In this document: positions 1 through 5,699 of the stretch, one piece after another | Numbering within the stretch: the first letter of the stretch is position 1 | Layout of the letters: every line of letters starts with the position of its first letter | Assembly (NCBI GenBank): GCA_045540915.1 | Contig: JAZQID010000085.1 | Coordinates: 1-7,353, forward strand | Reading direction: 5' to 3' | Length of the DNA: 7,353 nt | DNA from: RGIG2206 sp045540915 | GTDB lineage: Bacteria > Bacillota > Clostridia > Oscillospirales > Acutalibacteraceae | Made by a program: the position numbers and the translations under genes | Notes under the pieces: generated by a model | What the model was told of the DNA's origin: nothing | The model's input: only the letters and a program-made list of their open reading frames with translations | Databases searched by the model: none

Positions 1-1181
1 CCAACTATATGATAGTCGGCACCGATGAGAAGACCTGGCTCTTCGACTGGGGCAAGACCTGCAAGTATTTTTACTCCACCGATGGAGGCAAGACCTTCGA
101 GCCTTGCAAGCAGGATCTGACGGTGTCCTTCTTCCGCAACAGCAACGCACAGATAAGCATCTCGATGCATCCCACCGACAAAAACAAGAGTATCATCAAC
201 GGTGGCTTTACCAACTTTATATCGACCGACGCAGGCAAGACCTATTTACCCAAGAGTCAGGGATACATCGGCGCCTGCTGGACCTCCATCTCCTTTAATG
301 TAAACAATCCCGATATGTTTGCCGTATCCAATCAGGACAATATGGGAGCCTTTACTCTTGACGGCGGCAAGACCTGGAAGTCGCTGTGTTCCACCGCCAA
401 CCGTCTGACTCAGTTCACCTACGGTTGCTATGTTCTTGACGAGAAGACCTCCTTCTTTATTGCCCGCGACGATAACAACCAGTATAAGCAGGGCAAGGGT
501 GCCTATGTTATGATGCGCTCGGTTGACGGAGGCAACATCTATAAGCCCTGCAACGTCAATTTTACGGGCAATACCTACGTAACGGGCGTTATCGGCAATA
601 ACAATATTGTCCTTGCGGGCAATATGAGAACCACCGACCGAGGCGATACCTGGCAGAAGATGGCGGGCGTTGACAAGGTGCTTGCAGTTGACTATAAGAC
701 CAAGACCCTCTACGGCGTGTACAAAAAAATACTGGTGAAATCGACCGATGAAGGTGCCTCTTGGCAGGGCGTTTGCTCGATTCCGGCCTCCTCCGAGATC
801 AAGGACCTCTCGGTTGGTGCAGACGGATCGGTATGGTTGGTAGACACCTCCAAGGTGTATAAGGTTACCAACGGAACCTGCTCGACCATTGGTGCCGTCG
901 GTTATGAGGGCAGGGTCAACACCATTGCGTGCGACCCCAACAACCCAACGGTTGCCTATGTTGGTTGCCGATATGTTGTCAAGAATGATCGCGGGGGCGT
1001 ATTCCGCACTACCGACGGCGGAAAGAGTTGGCAGCTTATTAACAAGACGGTAGATAACGGAATGAAGGGCCTTGACGGAGTTTCGGGCAGCACCTGGATG
1101 AGATGCCATCCCAAGACGGGATATCTCTACACCATCGGCTCCTGCAGAGGAATGTGGAGAATAGCTCCTCCGACGAAATAA
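1..1181 (+). CDS. Asp-box (BNR-like) beta-propeller protein, 5'-truncated
   Basis: The reading frame is open from the left edge (Asn-Tyr precede the first Met at position 9), so the N-terminus, any signal peptide and the promoter lie outside the window. About 390 residues are visible. At least seven Asp-box motifs (S/T-x-D-x-G-x-T/S-W/F/Y) occur, counting from the Met at base 9: STDGGKTF (23-30), STDAGKTY (72-79), LDGGKTW (117-123), then SVDGGNIY, TTDRGDTW, STDEGASW and TTDGGKSW. Between them are loops such as DPNNPTVAYVG that are usual in sialidase-like, VPS10-like and GH74-like propellers. Asp boxes are structural turns, not catalytic residues, so no enzyme activity can be assigned. Such proteins are usually extracellular carbohydrate-active or surface proteins. 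The stop is TAA at 1179-1181, followed by a strong terminator. Fold class is fairly sure; function is unknown. Confidence 0.8.
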   Translation, partial: NYMIVGTDEKTWLFDWGKTCKYFYSTDGGKTFEPCKQDLTVSFFRNSNAQISISMHPTDKNKSIINGGFTNFISTDAGKTYLPKSQGYIGACWTSISFNVNNPDMFAVSNQDNMGAFTLDGGKTWKSLCSTANRLTQFTYGCYVLDEKTSFFIARDDNNQYKQGKGAYVMMRSVDGGNIYKPCNVNFTGNTYVTGVIGNNNIVLAGNMRTTDRGDTWQKMAGVDKVLAVDYKTKTLYGVYKKILVKSTDEGASWQGVCSIPASSEIKDLSVGADGSVWLVDTSKVYKVTNGTCSTIGAVGYEGRVNTIACDPNNPTVAYVGCRYVVKNDRGGVFRTTDGGKSWQLINKTVDNGMKGLDGVSGSTWMRCHPKTGYLYTIGSCRGMWRIAPPTK

Positions 1182-1198
1182 GTGTTATAAAATGATGA

Positions 1199-1237
1199 GC
1201 ACACCCTGAAGTTTTTGGCTTCAGGGTGTGCTTTTTT
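1199..1237 (+). terminator. Intrinsic terminator of the propeller gene
   Basis: A perfect 13-bp stem (1199-1211 with 1219-1231, GCACACCCTGAAG arm) with a 7-nt loop is followed by six Ts at 1232-1237. It begins 17 nt after the stop codon of the propeller gene. The stop codon of the convergent second TauE/SafE gene (1221-1223) lies inside the right arm. On the minus strand no T-run follows the stem, so termination there would be weaker. Confidence 0.9.
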
Positions 1238-1595
1238 GCTTTTCCTTTTTGAAAAGTTCCTTCAGTCCCAACAGGATAAGACCTGCGGCAAAAATTTTGC
1301 CGAGCCAGCCTGCGTTGATGTGGTCAAGCACCCACATTCCTGCAAAAACTCCTGCCAGTCCGCCTGCAATGCAGGGGAGGACAAGTTTCCATTTTATCCG
1401 CTTTTTGACCGCGTGAATGATGATGGCGATTATGCCGCAGGGCAGGAAAAAGAGCAGATTGATTCCCTGTGCCCTGACCTGCTCGACGTCGGCAAGCAGT
1501 ACGAGGTAGAGTATCAGCACGCCGCCTCCTCCGATACCGAGCGCCCCTGCCGTGCCCGAAAGGATGCCTGCGATCCATTGAATGACTGTGCTCAT
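1221..1595 (-). CDS. Half-length TauE/SafE family permease (second of pair)
   Basis: A 124-aa hydrophobic protein of the TauE/SafE (sulfite exporter/YfcA-type) permease family, which moves sulfur-containing or other small organic anions across the inner membrane; the substrate here is unknown. Usual family members are about 250 aa with two homologous halves; this is one half, with about four membrane segments. The family glycine motif G-x-GGG is at residues 20-24 near the N-terminus, and the C-terminus is lysine-rich (KKEKQK). I chose the ATG at 1595-1593, giving MSTVIQW, because it overlaps the upstream gene's TGA as ATGA, the classic sign of translational coupling. A longer in-frame start at 1655 would add 20 polar residues encoded inside the upstream gene and is unlikely. 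The partner half lies directly upstream, and the two probably form one transporter. Confidence 0.85.
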   Translation of the reverse strand: MSTVIQWIAGILSGTAGALGIGGGGVLILYLVLLADVEQVRAQGINLLFFLPCGIIAIIIHAVKKRIKWKLVLPCIAGGLAGVFAGMWVLDHINAGWLGKIFAAGLILLGLKELFKKEKQKSTP

Positions 1596-1948
1596 CTGAG
1601 CATCAGGCGGACGCCTGCCCAGACCATAAAAATAGCAAATACCCGCCTTATCCATTTGTCAGGCAGTTTTCCGAGCAGCCACGCGCCCAAAACTGCGCCG
1701 ATCGCACCTGCAGGCATATATGTCCATCCGTCTGCAAAGGTCATTCGGCCGTTGAGCAGGTAGATGGCGGCGCTGACGGCACTCAAAGGGAGGATTATGG
1801 CGATCGAGCCGGCGTGAGCCTGCTTGGTGGAAAGGCCGCATTTTTTGAGCAGGGGAACGGCGAGCATACCGCCGCCTGCGCCGAGCAGGCCGTTGATAAA
1901 TCCGATGCCGATGCCGCCTGCCGCGGCAAGTAAGCCCTGTTTTTTCAA
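1592..1948 (-). CDS. Half-length TauE/SafE family permease (first of pair)
   Basis: An about 118-aa membrane protein, homologous in layout to the downstream gene and to one half of a full-length TauE/SafE permease. The motif G-x-GGG is at residues 23-27, followed by hydrophobic stretches that make about four membrane segments and a basic loop (KLPDKWIRR). The start is best placed at TTG 1948-1946: a full Shine-Dalgarno GGAGGTGA lies at 1961-1954, 5 nt upstream. A more upstream TTG at 1966 (six more residues) would put that Shine-Dalgarno inside the coding sequence. The stop TGA (1594-1592) overlaps the next gene's ATG. No convincing promoter was found; the upstream DNA is repeat copy 1. Anion export is the family role; the actual substrate cannot be read from sequence. 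Confidence 0.85.
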   Translation of the reverse strand: MKKQGLLAAAGGIGIGFINGLLGAGGGMLAVPLLKKCGLSTKQAHAGSIAIILPLSAVSAAIYLLNGRMTFADGWTYMPAGAIGAVLGAWLLGKLPDKWIRRVFAIFMVWAGVRLMLR

Positions 1949-1953
1949 GTCTG

Positions 1954-1961
1954 TCACCTCC
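1954..1961 (-). promoter_or_regulatory. Shine-Dalgarno that sets the TTG start of the first TauE gene
   Basis: GGAGGTGA on the minus strand is a full anti-16S match and sits 5 nt before TTG at 1948. It argues against the upstream TTG at 1966 as the start. Confidence 0.7.
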
Positions 1962-1966
1962 GTCAA

Positions 1967-2289
1967 AGGTATTTTCCCTTGAATTGTCAGAAAAATACAG
2001 GCGTTTGCCTGTTTATCCGCGTTTTTAAGTTAAATATTAACAAGGTCGTATGTCTCGCGCGCGGAACACGGTTATTATTTAACGGGAGGCGAAACGCCTC
2101 CCCTACACACAATCAACCTCACGTTAAGCATTCCCTTCCTTCACCGAGGACACGGAACAGTCCACATCCTCGGAGAAGTTGGGGGTTTGTTTGGCAACAA
2201 GCGGAGCCTGCGTTTTTGTATTATAATCCCTACCCCTTTTTAATAATTATAAGATGTGTAGCAGCAAAGAGAGCTTGTGTAAATCAATA
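1967..2289. other. Non-coding interval between the TauE pair and the XRE gene
   Basis: No convincing gene was found on either strand. It holds repeat copy 1 (1997-2107), a 7-bp stem CCGAGGA/TCCTCGG (2144-2150 with 2167-2173, 16-nt loop), and AT-rich DNA from about 2215 on that leads into the XRE promoter region. A TATAAT at 2222-2227 has no acceptable -35 partner. Confidence 0.5.
1997..2107 (+). repeat. Diverged intergenic repeat, copy 1
   Basis: This begins with a small hairpin ACAGGC-GTTT-GCCTGT (1997-2012) and ends with a hairpin GGGAGGCG-AAA-CGCCTCCC (2084-2102) plus CTACA. It aligns end to end with 2792-2901 in the same orientation, at roughly 70% identity by hand count and with one 1-nt gap. 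The two ends and the central TCTCGCG block are best conserved. In the terminal hairpin, one pair is G-C here and A-T in copy 2, so pairing is kept while the bases differ. The T-tract that copy 2 shows on the minus strand is decayed here. Confidence 0.75.
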
Positions 2290-2331
2290 ATATCACAAAT
2301 TGAGATAAATGTCAATCTCAATTTGTGATAT
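2290..2331. promoter_or_regulatory. Perfect 17-bp inverted repeat, likely operator of the XRE gene
   Basis: The arms are ATATCACAAATTGAGAT (2290-2306) and its exact reverse complement (2315-2331), separated by 8 bases. It lies 28 bp before the XRE start codon and overlaps the best promoter candidate: -35 TTGAGA at 2300-2305, an 18-bp spacer, and -10 TGTGAT at 2324-2329. Small Cro/C1-type regulators commonly bind inverted repeats at their own promoters, so autoregulation is the simplest reading. The promoter boxes are weak and the operator role is inference. No T-run follows the repeat, so it is not an intrinsic terminator. Confidence 0.65.
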
Positions 2332-2359
2332 CCGTTATTATATAGTTGGAGGTGGCAAA

Positions 2360-2566
2360 ATGAAGTTAAAGGAACTTAGGGAAGATAGGGATTTGACACA
2401 GAAGGATATAGCAGAGGTTTTGAACGTAAAGCAAAACACATATCAGCAGTATGAAAGCCAAAAGAGGCAACTACCGGTTCATGCCCTGATAAAGCTTTGC
2501 CACTTTTATAATGTATCGGCCGATTATATCTTAGACTTGCCAGATTTGCCATACCCGAAGCGGTGA
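2360..2566 (+). CDS. Small XRE/Cro-C1 family transcriptional regulator
   Basis: A 68-aa protein that is almost entirely one helix-turn-helix (HTH_3/Cro-C1) domain. Residues 12-38 (LTQKDIAEVL, then NVKQNTYQQYES) give the recognition helix-turn-helix, followed by the typical third part ending SADYIL. There is no sensory or dimerisation domain beyond this. The start is ATG 2360, preceded by GGAGGTGG (2348-2355) with 4-nt spacing; an upstream in-frame ATG at 2309 would lie inside the inverted repeat and lacks a ribosome site. By hand count the gene is 41% GC, against about 57% in a sampled stretch of groEL, and all three internal arginines use AGG where groEL prefers CGC. This suggests acquired DNA. 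It stands alone: no toxin, integrase or phage gene is adjacent. Its targets are unknown apart from the likely self-operator. Confidence 0.88.
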   Translation: MKLKELREDRDLTQKDIAEVLNVKQNTYQQYESQKRQLPVHALIKLCHFYNVSADYILDLPDLPYPKR

Positions 2567-2601
2567 GGACAAAATGTGTGAAAAACGGGTTTGGCAGGAT
2601 T

Positions 2602-2624
2602 CCAAAGGGTCGCTGACCCTTTGG
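2602..2624. repeat. 10-bp perfect hairpin after the XRE gene
   Basis: CCAAAGGGTC and GACCCTTTGG are separated by GCT. It lies 36 nt after the XRE stop codon. No T-run follows on the plus strand, so it is not a canonical intrinsic terminator, although it may still end or stabilise the XRE transcript. Confidence 0.6.
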
Positions 2625-2748
2625 TCGTTGGGAAAGGGATTCAAAAGGGAAAACTGTCGCAGCCGAGGGCTGTTAATTCGCGCATTTAGATTTCGATGTT
2701 CGCACTTTTTGTGTCACGCGCGTTAATTCGTTTTCTTTGCGGTCTTTT

Positions 2749-2774
2749 CCATCTTTCTGGCGGCAGAAAGATGG
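2749..2774. repeat. 11-bp perfect hairpin
   Basis: CCATCTTTCTG and CAGAAAGATGG are separated by GCGG. It is followed directly by a 5-bp hairpin (2774-2787) and then by repeat copy 2, forming a run of stacked stem-loops. Confidence 0.65.
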
Positions 2775-2791
2775 TGCCTTGCGGCACGAGC

Positions 2792-2901
2792 ACAGGCAGC
2801 GGCCTGTTTGTCCGCGTTTTGAAGGTAGTTGGTGTTAAAGGCTTATATCTCGCGTGCTAAACGCGGTGGTAAAAAAGGGGAGGCAAAATGCCTCCCCTAC
2901 A
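2792..2901 (+). repeat. Diverged intergenic repeat, copy 2
   Basis: This is the directly oriented counterpart of 1997-2107. It has the same architecture: hairpin ACAGGC-AGCG-GCCTGT (2792-2807), a long-range pair CCGCGTTT (2812-2819) with AAACGCGG (2859-2866), and terminal hairpin GGGGAGGCA-AAA-TGCCTCCCC (2877-2897) plus CTACA. The loop of the first hairpin differs completely from copy 1 while its stem is identical, which points to conservation of structure. Confidence 0.75.
2871..2897 (-). terminator. Minus-strand intrinsic terminator, probably of the GtrA gene
   Basis: Read on the minus strand, a perfect 9-bp GC-rich stem (2897-2889 with 2885-2877, TTT loop) is followed by six Ts (complement of 2876-2871). 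It lies 63 nt beyond the GtrA stop codon at 2961, with no gene between. It is also the terminal hairpin of repeat copy 2, so the repeat seems to serve as the terminator. Confidence 0.75.
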
Positions 2902-2929
2902 TAATATATTTTAGTGTGGTTGTCTTGAT

Positions 2930-2956
2930 GGGTGTTCTCAGTCTCGGAGAATACCC
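2930..2956. repeat. Imperfect hairpin next to the GtrA stop codon
   Basis: A 10-bp stem with one G-T pair (GGGTGTTCTC with GAGAATACCC) and a 7-nt loop. It begins 4 nt after the GtrA stop on the minus strand. No T-run follows on that strand. On the plus strand a loosely T-rich stretch (TTTCTTACTTCTT) follows, so it could weakly terminate rightward transcripts. Confidence 0.4.
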
Positions 2957-2960
2957 TTTC

Positions 2961-3398
2961 TTACTTCTTAAATGCCCAAAGCTTGTTTATCAGAAAATTC
3001 AGCGGAATGGTGACGGCGAGGTTGATGATGGGTGCGATGCCCTTGCCGACACCGAGAAAGGTTACTTCCACCCACAGCAATAGGTTTGAAAGCAATCCCG
3101 TACCGCCGTAACTGATGTAGGCCTTGCCGAGACGGCGCAGGACACTTTTTACATCACGCTTGTTGCCGTTAAATACAAACAGCTCGTTCCACAAAAACGC
3201 GTTGGCGATACTCAGCACCGTGCCGAGCAAGAATCCGAGCAGATAAAGTCGGTCATCTATCCACAAAACGAGGTAGTAGACGGCCATATTGACGAGGGTG
3301 TTGGAAACACCCACCAGCCCGAACTTAAAAAACTGCCAGATAAGCTTCTTCAGGTCGGCCGCATTATGCACGCCGAGTTTTTTCATCAGCCACTTCAT
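2961..3398 (-). CDS. GtrA-family polytopic membrane protein
   Basis: A 145-aa protein matching the GtrA/GtcA family, whose members are small four-helix membrane proteins thought to flip polyprenyl-phosphate-linked sugars or otherwise assist surface polysaccharide and teichoic acid glycosylation. Four hydrophobic segments lie near residues 23-45, 52-71, 91-117 and 121-143. The family signatures are visible: KFGLVGVSNTLVN at the first helix, NAFLWNELFVF after the second, and NFLINKLWAFK at the C-terminus. The length is usual for the family. The start is ATG 3398, with GGAGGG (3410-3405) 6 nt upstream; a longer in-frame start at 3470 would reach back over the promoter and is rejected. No glycosyltransferase partner is adjacent, so the sugar substrate is unknown. 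It is a monocistronic unit with its own promoter and terminator. Confidence 0.88.
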   Translation of the reverse strand: MKWLMKKLGVHNAADLKKLIWQFFKFGLVGVSNTLVNMAVYYLVLWIDDRLYLLGFLLGTVLSIANAFLWNELFVFNGNKRDVKSVLRRLGKAYISYGGTGLLSNLLLWVEVTFLGVGKGIAPIINLAVTIPLNFLINKLWAFKK

Positions 3399-3436
3399 CG
3401 GCCGCCCTCCTTTGCATCGGTTTTCCTTATATAATA

Positions 3437-3465
3437 AGTATACCACGCGCCACAAGGGAAGTAAA
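3437..3465 (-). promoter_or_regulatory. Promoter of the GtrA gene
   Basis: On the minus strand there is -35 TTTACT (3465-3460), a 17-bp spacer, and -10 TATACT (3442-3437) preceded by TGG, an extended -10. The start codon is 38 nt downstream of the -10 box. Confidence 0.65.
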
Positions 3466-3479
3466 CACAAACTTTCCTC

Positions 3480-3508
3480 TTTCCATTTGCTGTGGAATAT
3501 GGTATAAT
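3480..3508 (+). promoter_or_regulatory. Promoter of the RNA methyltransferase-lipid kinase operon
   Basis: The -10 TATAAT (3503-3508) is perfect and preceded by TGG (extended -10). The -35 TTTCCA (3480-3485) at 17-bp spacing is a weak match. The leader before the start codon contains a small TGCCC/GGGCA hairpin (3523-3536). It diverges from the GtrA promoter, with the two -10 boxes about 60 bp apart. Confidence 0.7.
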
Positions 3509-3563
3509 AGGTCGAATAATGTTGCCCGACAGGGCATAAGACAAGAAGATAGGACTAATTGAT

Positions 3564-4679
3564 ATGATATACAAAATGATTGCGCCCTGCCTTTTCGGGC
3601 TTGAAAAGTTGGTTGCCGACCAACTTAAAGATATGGGCGCCGAGAACGTCGTCTCCGAAAACGGCCGAGTATTTTTCGAGGGAGACGAGCATATTTTGGT
3701 CAGGGCGAACCTCTGCTCGCGGTATGCCGAGCGCATCCAACTTTGCGTTGGTGAGTTCGAGGCGCGTTCCTTTACCGAGCTGTTCGATTCGGTCAAGGCT
3801 CTGCCTTGGGAGAGGTTCATCGGCAAAGAGGACGCCTTCCCCGTCAAGGGCTGGTCGCTAAATTCCACCCTGCACAGCGTGCCCGACTGCCAATCGATAG
3901 TCAAGAAGGCCATCGTCAACAGGCTGAAGGAAAAATATTTTGTCGAATGGTTCAAGGAGACGGGAGCCGTCTATCAGGTGGCCTTTTCGATACTCAAGGA
4001 CAGGGTCACCGTCACTATCGATACCTCGGGCGAGGGCCTGCATAAGCGGGGCTATCGCCGCAACGCCAACGAGGCGCCCCTCAAGGAGACCCTTGCCGCC
4101 GCTATGGTATACCTGTCACGCATTTATGACGACAGCACCCTCTACGACCCCTTTTGCGGCTCGGGCACCATTCTTATCGAAGCGGCTATGATTGCGCGCA
4201 ATATGGCACCCGGCCTTCGCAGGAGCTTTGCGGCCGAGAAGTTTGGCTTCATCCCCGAGAACGTGTGGAGAGAAGAGCGCGCACGCGCTATGAATGAGAT
4301 AAAGAGCGATATCTCTTTCCGCGCGGTCGGCAGTGACATCGATCCCGAAAGCGTCACCCTTGCATGCGAGAATGCCAAGAAGGCCGGGGTAGACGGCTTC
4401 GTTTCGGTAACTCAGGCCGACGTGGCCGACTTCGCGCCTGACACTCAGCGCGCCGTCGTTGTCACCAATCCGCCCTATGGCGAGCGTCTGCTCGATATGT
4501 CACAGGCCGAGAAGCTGTACGCGACGATGGGCCGCGTTTTTGAGAAAAAGTACGGCTACAAATATACGGTTATAAGCTCGCACGATGAGTTTGAGCAGCA
4601 TTTCGGACGCAAGGCTGACAAGCGCCGAAAGCTATATAACGGAAGCATAAAATGTCAGGTCTATATGTTCTTCAAATAA
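3564..4679 (+). CDS. rlmL: THUMP-domain rRNA guanine-N2 methyltransferase (RlmL/YpsC family)
   Basis: A 371-aa SAM-dependent RNA methyltransferase. The N-terminal part (about 1-160) has the ferredoxin-like plus THUMP RNA-binding layout. The C-terminal Rossmann domain shows the SAM-binding motif DPFCGSGT (195-202), an acidic second-strand motif VGSDIDP, and the catalytic N-P-P-Y motif (302-305, TNPPYGERL) typical of exocyclic-amine N-methylation. In E. coli the family member RlmL makes m2G2445 in 23S rRNA; Bacillota homologues (YpsC) have the same length as this one and lack the fused RlmK half. The exact target base here is inferred from family. The start ATG 3564 has a modest AGGA at 3551-3554. 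A second in-frame ATG (Met5) follows closely, but the longer form fits the family start (MIYKMIAPCLFGLE). It is first in an operon with the lipid kinase 16 nt downstream. Confidence 0.88.
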   Translation: MIYKMIAPCLFGLEKLVADQLKDMGAENVVSENGRVFFEGDEHILVRANLCSRYAERIQLCVGEFEARSFTELFDSVKALPWERFIGKEDAFPVKGWSLNSTLHSVPDCQSIVKKAIVNRLKEKYFVEWFKETGAVYQVAFSILKDRVTVTIDTSGEGLHKRGYRRNANEAPLKETLAAAMVYLSRIYDDSTLYDPFCGSGTILIEAAMIARNMAPGLRRSFAAEKFGFIPENVWREERARAMNEIKSDISFRAVGSDIDPESVTLACENAKKAGVDGFVSVTQADVADFAPDTQRAVVVTNPPYGERLLDMSQAEKLYATMGRVFEKKYGYKYTVISSHDEFEQHFGRKADKRRKLYNGSIKCQVYMFFK

Positions 4680-4695
4680 GGACGGGAGGTAACCT

Positions 4696-5643
4696 ATGCG
4701 CTACATATTTATTGTGAACAACACCGCAGGCGGCGGTAAAAAGACGGTCGAGCTTATTCCCCAGATAGACGCATACTTTCACGAAAAGGGTGGAAACTAC
4801 GAGATAGTTTACACCAAATGCGCGGGAGACGCTACCCGTATCGCCCGTGAGTATGCTCAGACGGGAGAGGCTATGCGCATCTATTCTTGCGGCGGTGACG
4901 GCACCTTGCACGAGGTGGTCAACGGAGTCGCCGGCTACAAGAACGTTGAGTTGGGCTGCTTCCCTTGCGGAACGGGTAACGACTACGTCGCATCCTTCGC
5001 CGAGGCAAAGGAGTTTATGGATATCAAGGGACAGATAGATGGCTGTGCCGTCGAGGTCGACCTTCTGCTGACCGAGGGCATCTATTCCATCAACCAATGC
5101 TCGATGGGATTTGACGCCGCTGTCGCCGACAACGTCCGCCTCTTTAAGTCCAAGCCGCTTATCAGCGGAAGCATGGCATATATTCTGTCGGTGCTTTATA
5201 CCTTCTGCGGAAGAATGGGAAGCCATCTGTCCATCCAGATGGACGACGGCGAGGTAATGGAGGGCGAGTATATGTTCGCCGTCGCCGCCAAGGGTAAGTT
5301 CTACGGCGGCGGAATGAAGAGTGCGCCCGAGTCCGACCCGACCAACCGCAAGATAAACTTCGTCATCGTCAGAGGTCTCAAGCGTCACGAGTTCTTGGGC
5401 CTTTTCCCGAAATATATAAAAGGTAATCACCTTCCGTACACCGACTTCGTTTGGACCGGCTTCGGCAGTAAGATGAGGGTCAAGGCCAAAAAACCTATGC
5501 CCGTTATGCTTGACGGCGAGGTCATCGTAAGTCAGGACATCACTACCGAGATAGTGCCCAAGGGGGTCAACTTCATTCTGCCTTCGAGGGTGGCCGCCAA
5601 GTCTGCCGACCCCGTCAAGCGTCCTGCCGCAGCCAAGCGCTGA
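4696..5643 (+). CDS. Diacylglycerol/lipid kinase family protein (DagK/YegS-type)
   Basis: A 315-aa soluble lipid kinase of the DAGK catalytic-domain family, which phosphorylates diacylglycerol or a related lipid using ATP and acts at the cytoplasmic face of the membrane. Visible motifs are an N-terminal strand with N-N-x-AGGGK (8-15), the nucleotide-binding GGDGT (66-70), the PCGTGND loop (90-96), and the C-terminal LDGE (272-275) that closes the second domain. In DgkB-type enzymes this architecture recycles diacylglycerol from lipoteichoic acid synthesis; which lipid is used here is unknown. The last 18 residues form a Lys/Arg/Ala/Pro-rich tail that may help membrane contact (inference). GGGAGGT (4684-4690) lies 5 nt before the ATG. 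The short gap to the methyltransferase gene supports co-transcription. Readthrough beyond its stop meets the long inverted repeat at 5725-5767. Confidence 0.9.
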   Translation: MRYIFIVNNTAGGGKKTVELIPQIDAYFHEKGGNYEIVYTKCAGDATRIAREYAQTGEAMRIYSCGGDGTLHEVVNGVAGYKNVELGCFPCGTGNDYVASFAEAKEFMDIKGQIDGCAVEVDLLLTEGIYSINQCSMGFDAAVADNVRLFKSKPLISGSMAYILSVLYTFCGRMGSHLSIQMDDGEVMEGEYMFAVAAKGKFYGGGMKSAPESDPTNRKINFVIVRGLKRHEFLGLFPKYIKGNHLPYTDFVWTGFGSKMRVKAKKPMPVMLDGEVIVSQDITTEIVPKGVNFILPSRVAAKSADPVKRPAAAKR

Positions 5644-5699
5644 TTGGAGAAACTGTCGAATAGGCTGAAAGAAAAATTGGAAAAATTTTGCCAAAGGTA

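Larger units (their letters stand above)
2567..2960. other. Non-coding interval rich in hairpins
   Basis: No credible gene was found in these 394 bases. It contains at least six compact inverted repeats: 2602-2624, 2660-2672 (CAGCC/GGCTG), 2749-2774, 2774-2787 (GTGCC/GGCAC), repeat copy 2 (2792-2901), and an imperfect 10-bp stem at 2930-2956. A 9-nt direct repeat GTTAATTCG is at 2672-2680 and 2722-2730. The composition and stacked hairpins resemble dispersed intergenic repeats of Clostridia rather than decayed coding sequence. Confidence 0.55.

Noticed and set aside
246..1109. 287-codon open frame antisense to the propeller gene
   Set aside because: The plus frame encodes regularly spaced Asp boxes; the antisense protein shows no family features.
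1596..1655. N-terminal extension of the second TauE/SafE gene
   Set aside because: It would be 20 polar residues read from inside the first gene; the ATGA overlap start gives a normal family N-terminus.
1979..2290. 103-codon plus-strand frame upstream of the XRE gene
   Set aside because: It begins with a non-ATG codon, has no Shine-Dalgarno, and translates repeat and hairpin sequence into low-information protein.
2290..2331. Intrinsic terminator
   Set aside because: The inverted repeat is AT-rich and no T-run follows it on either strand; its position over a promoter fits an operator better.
1997..2903. CRISPR array or toxin-antitoxin system
   Set aside because: There are only two diverged repeats about 795 bp apart with no short regular spacers, and no toxin-like or cas gene beside the XRE gene.
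2829..3083. 84-codon plus-strand frame across repeat copy 2 and the GtrA 3' end
   Set aside because: Its first half is repeat hairpin sequence and its second half is antisense to the GtrA gene; no ribosome site.
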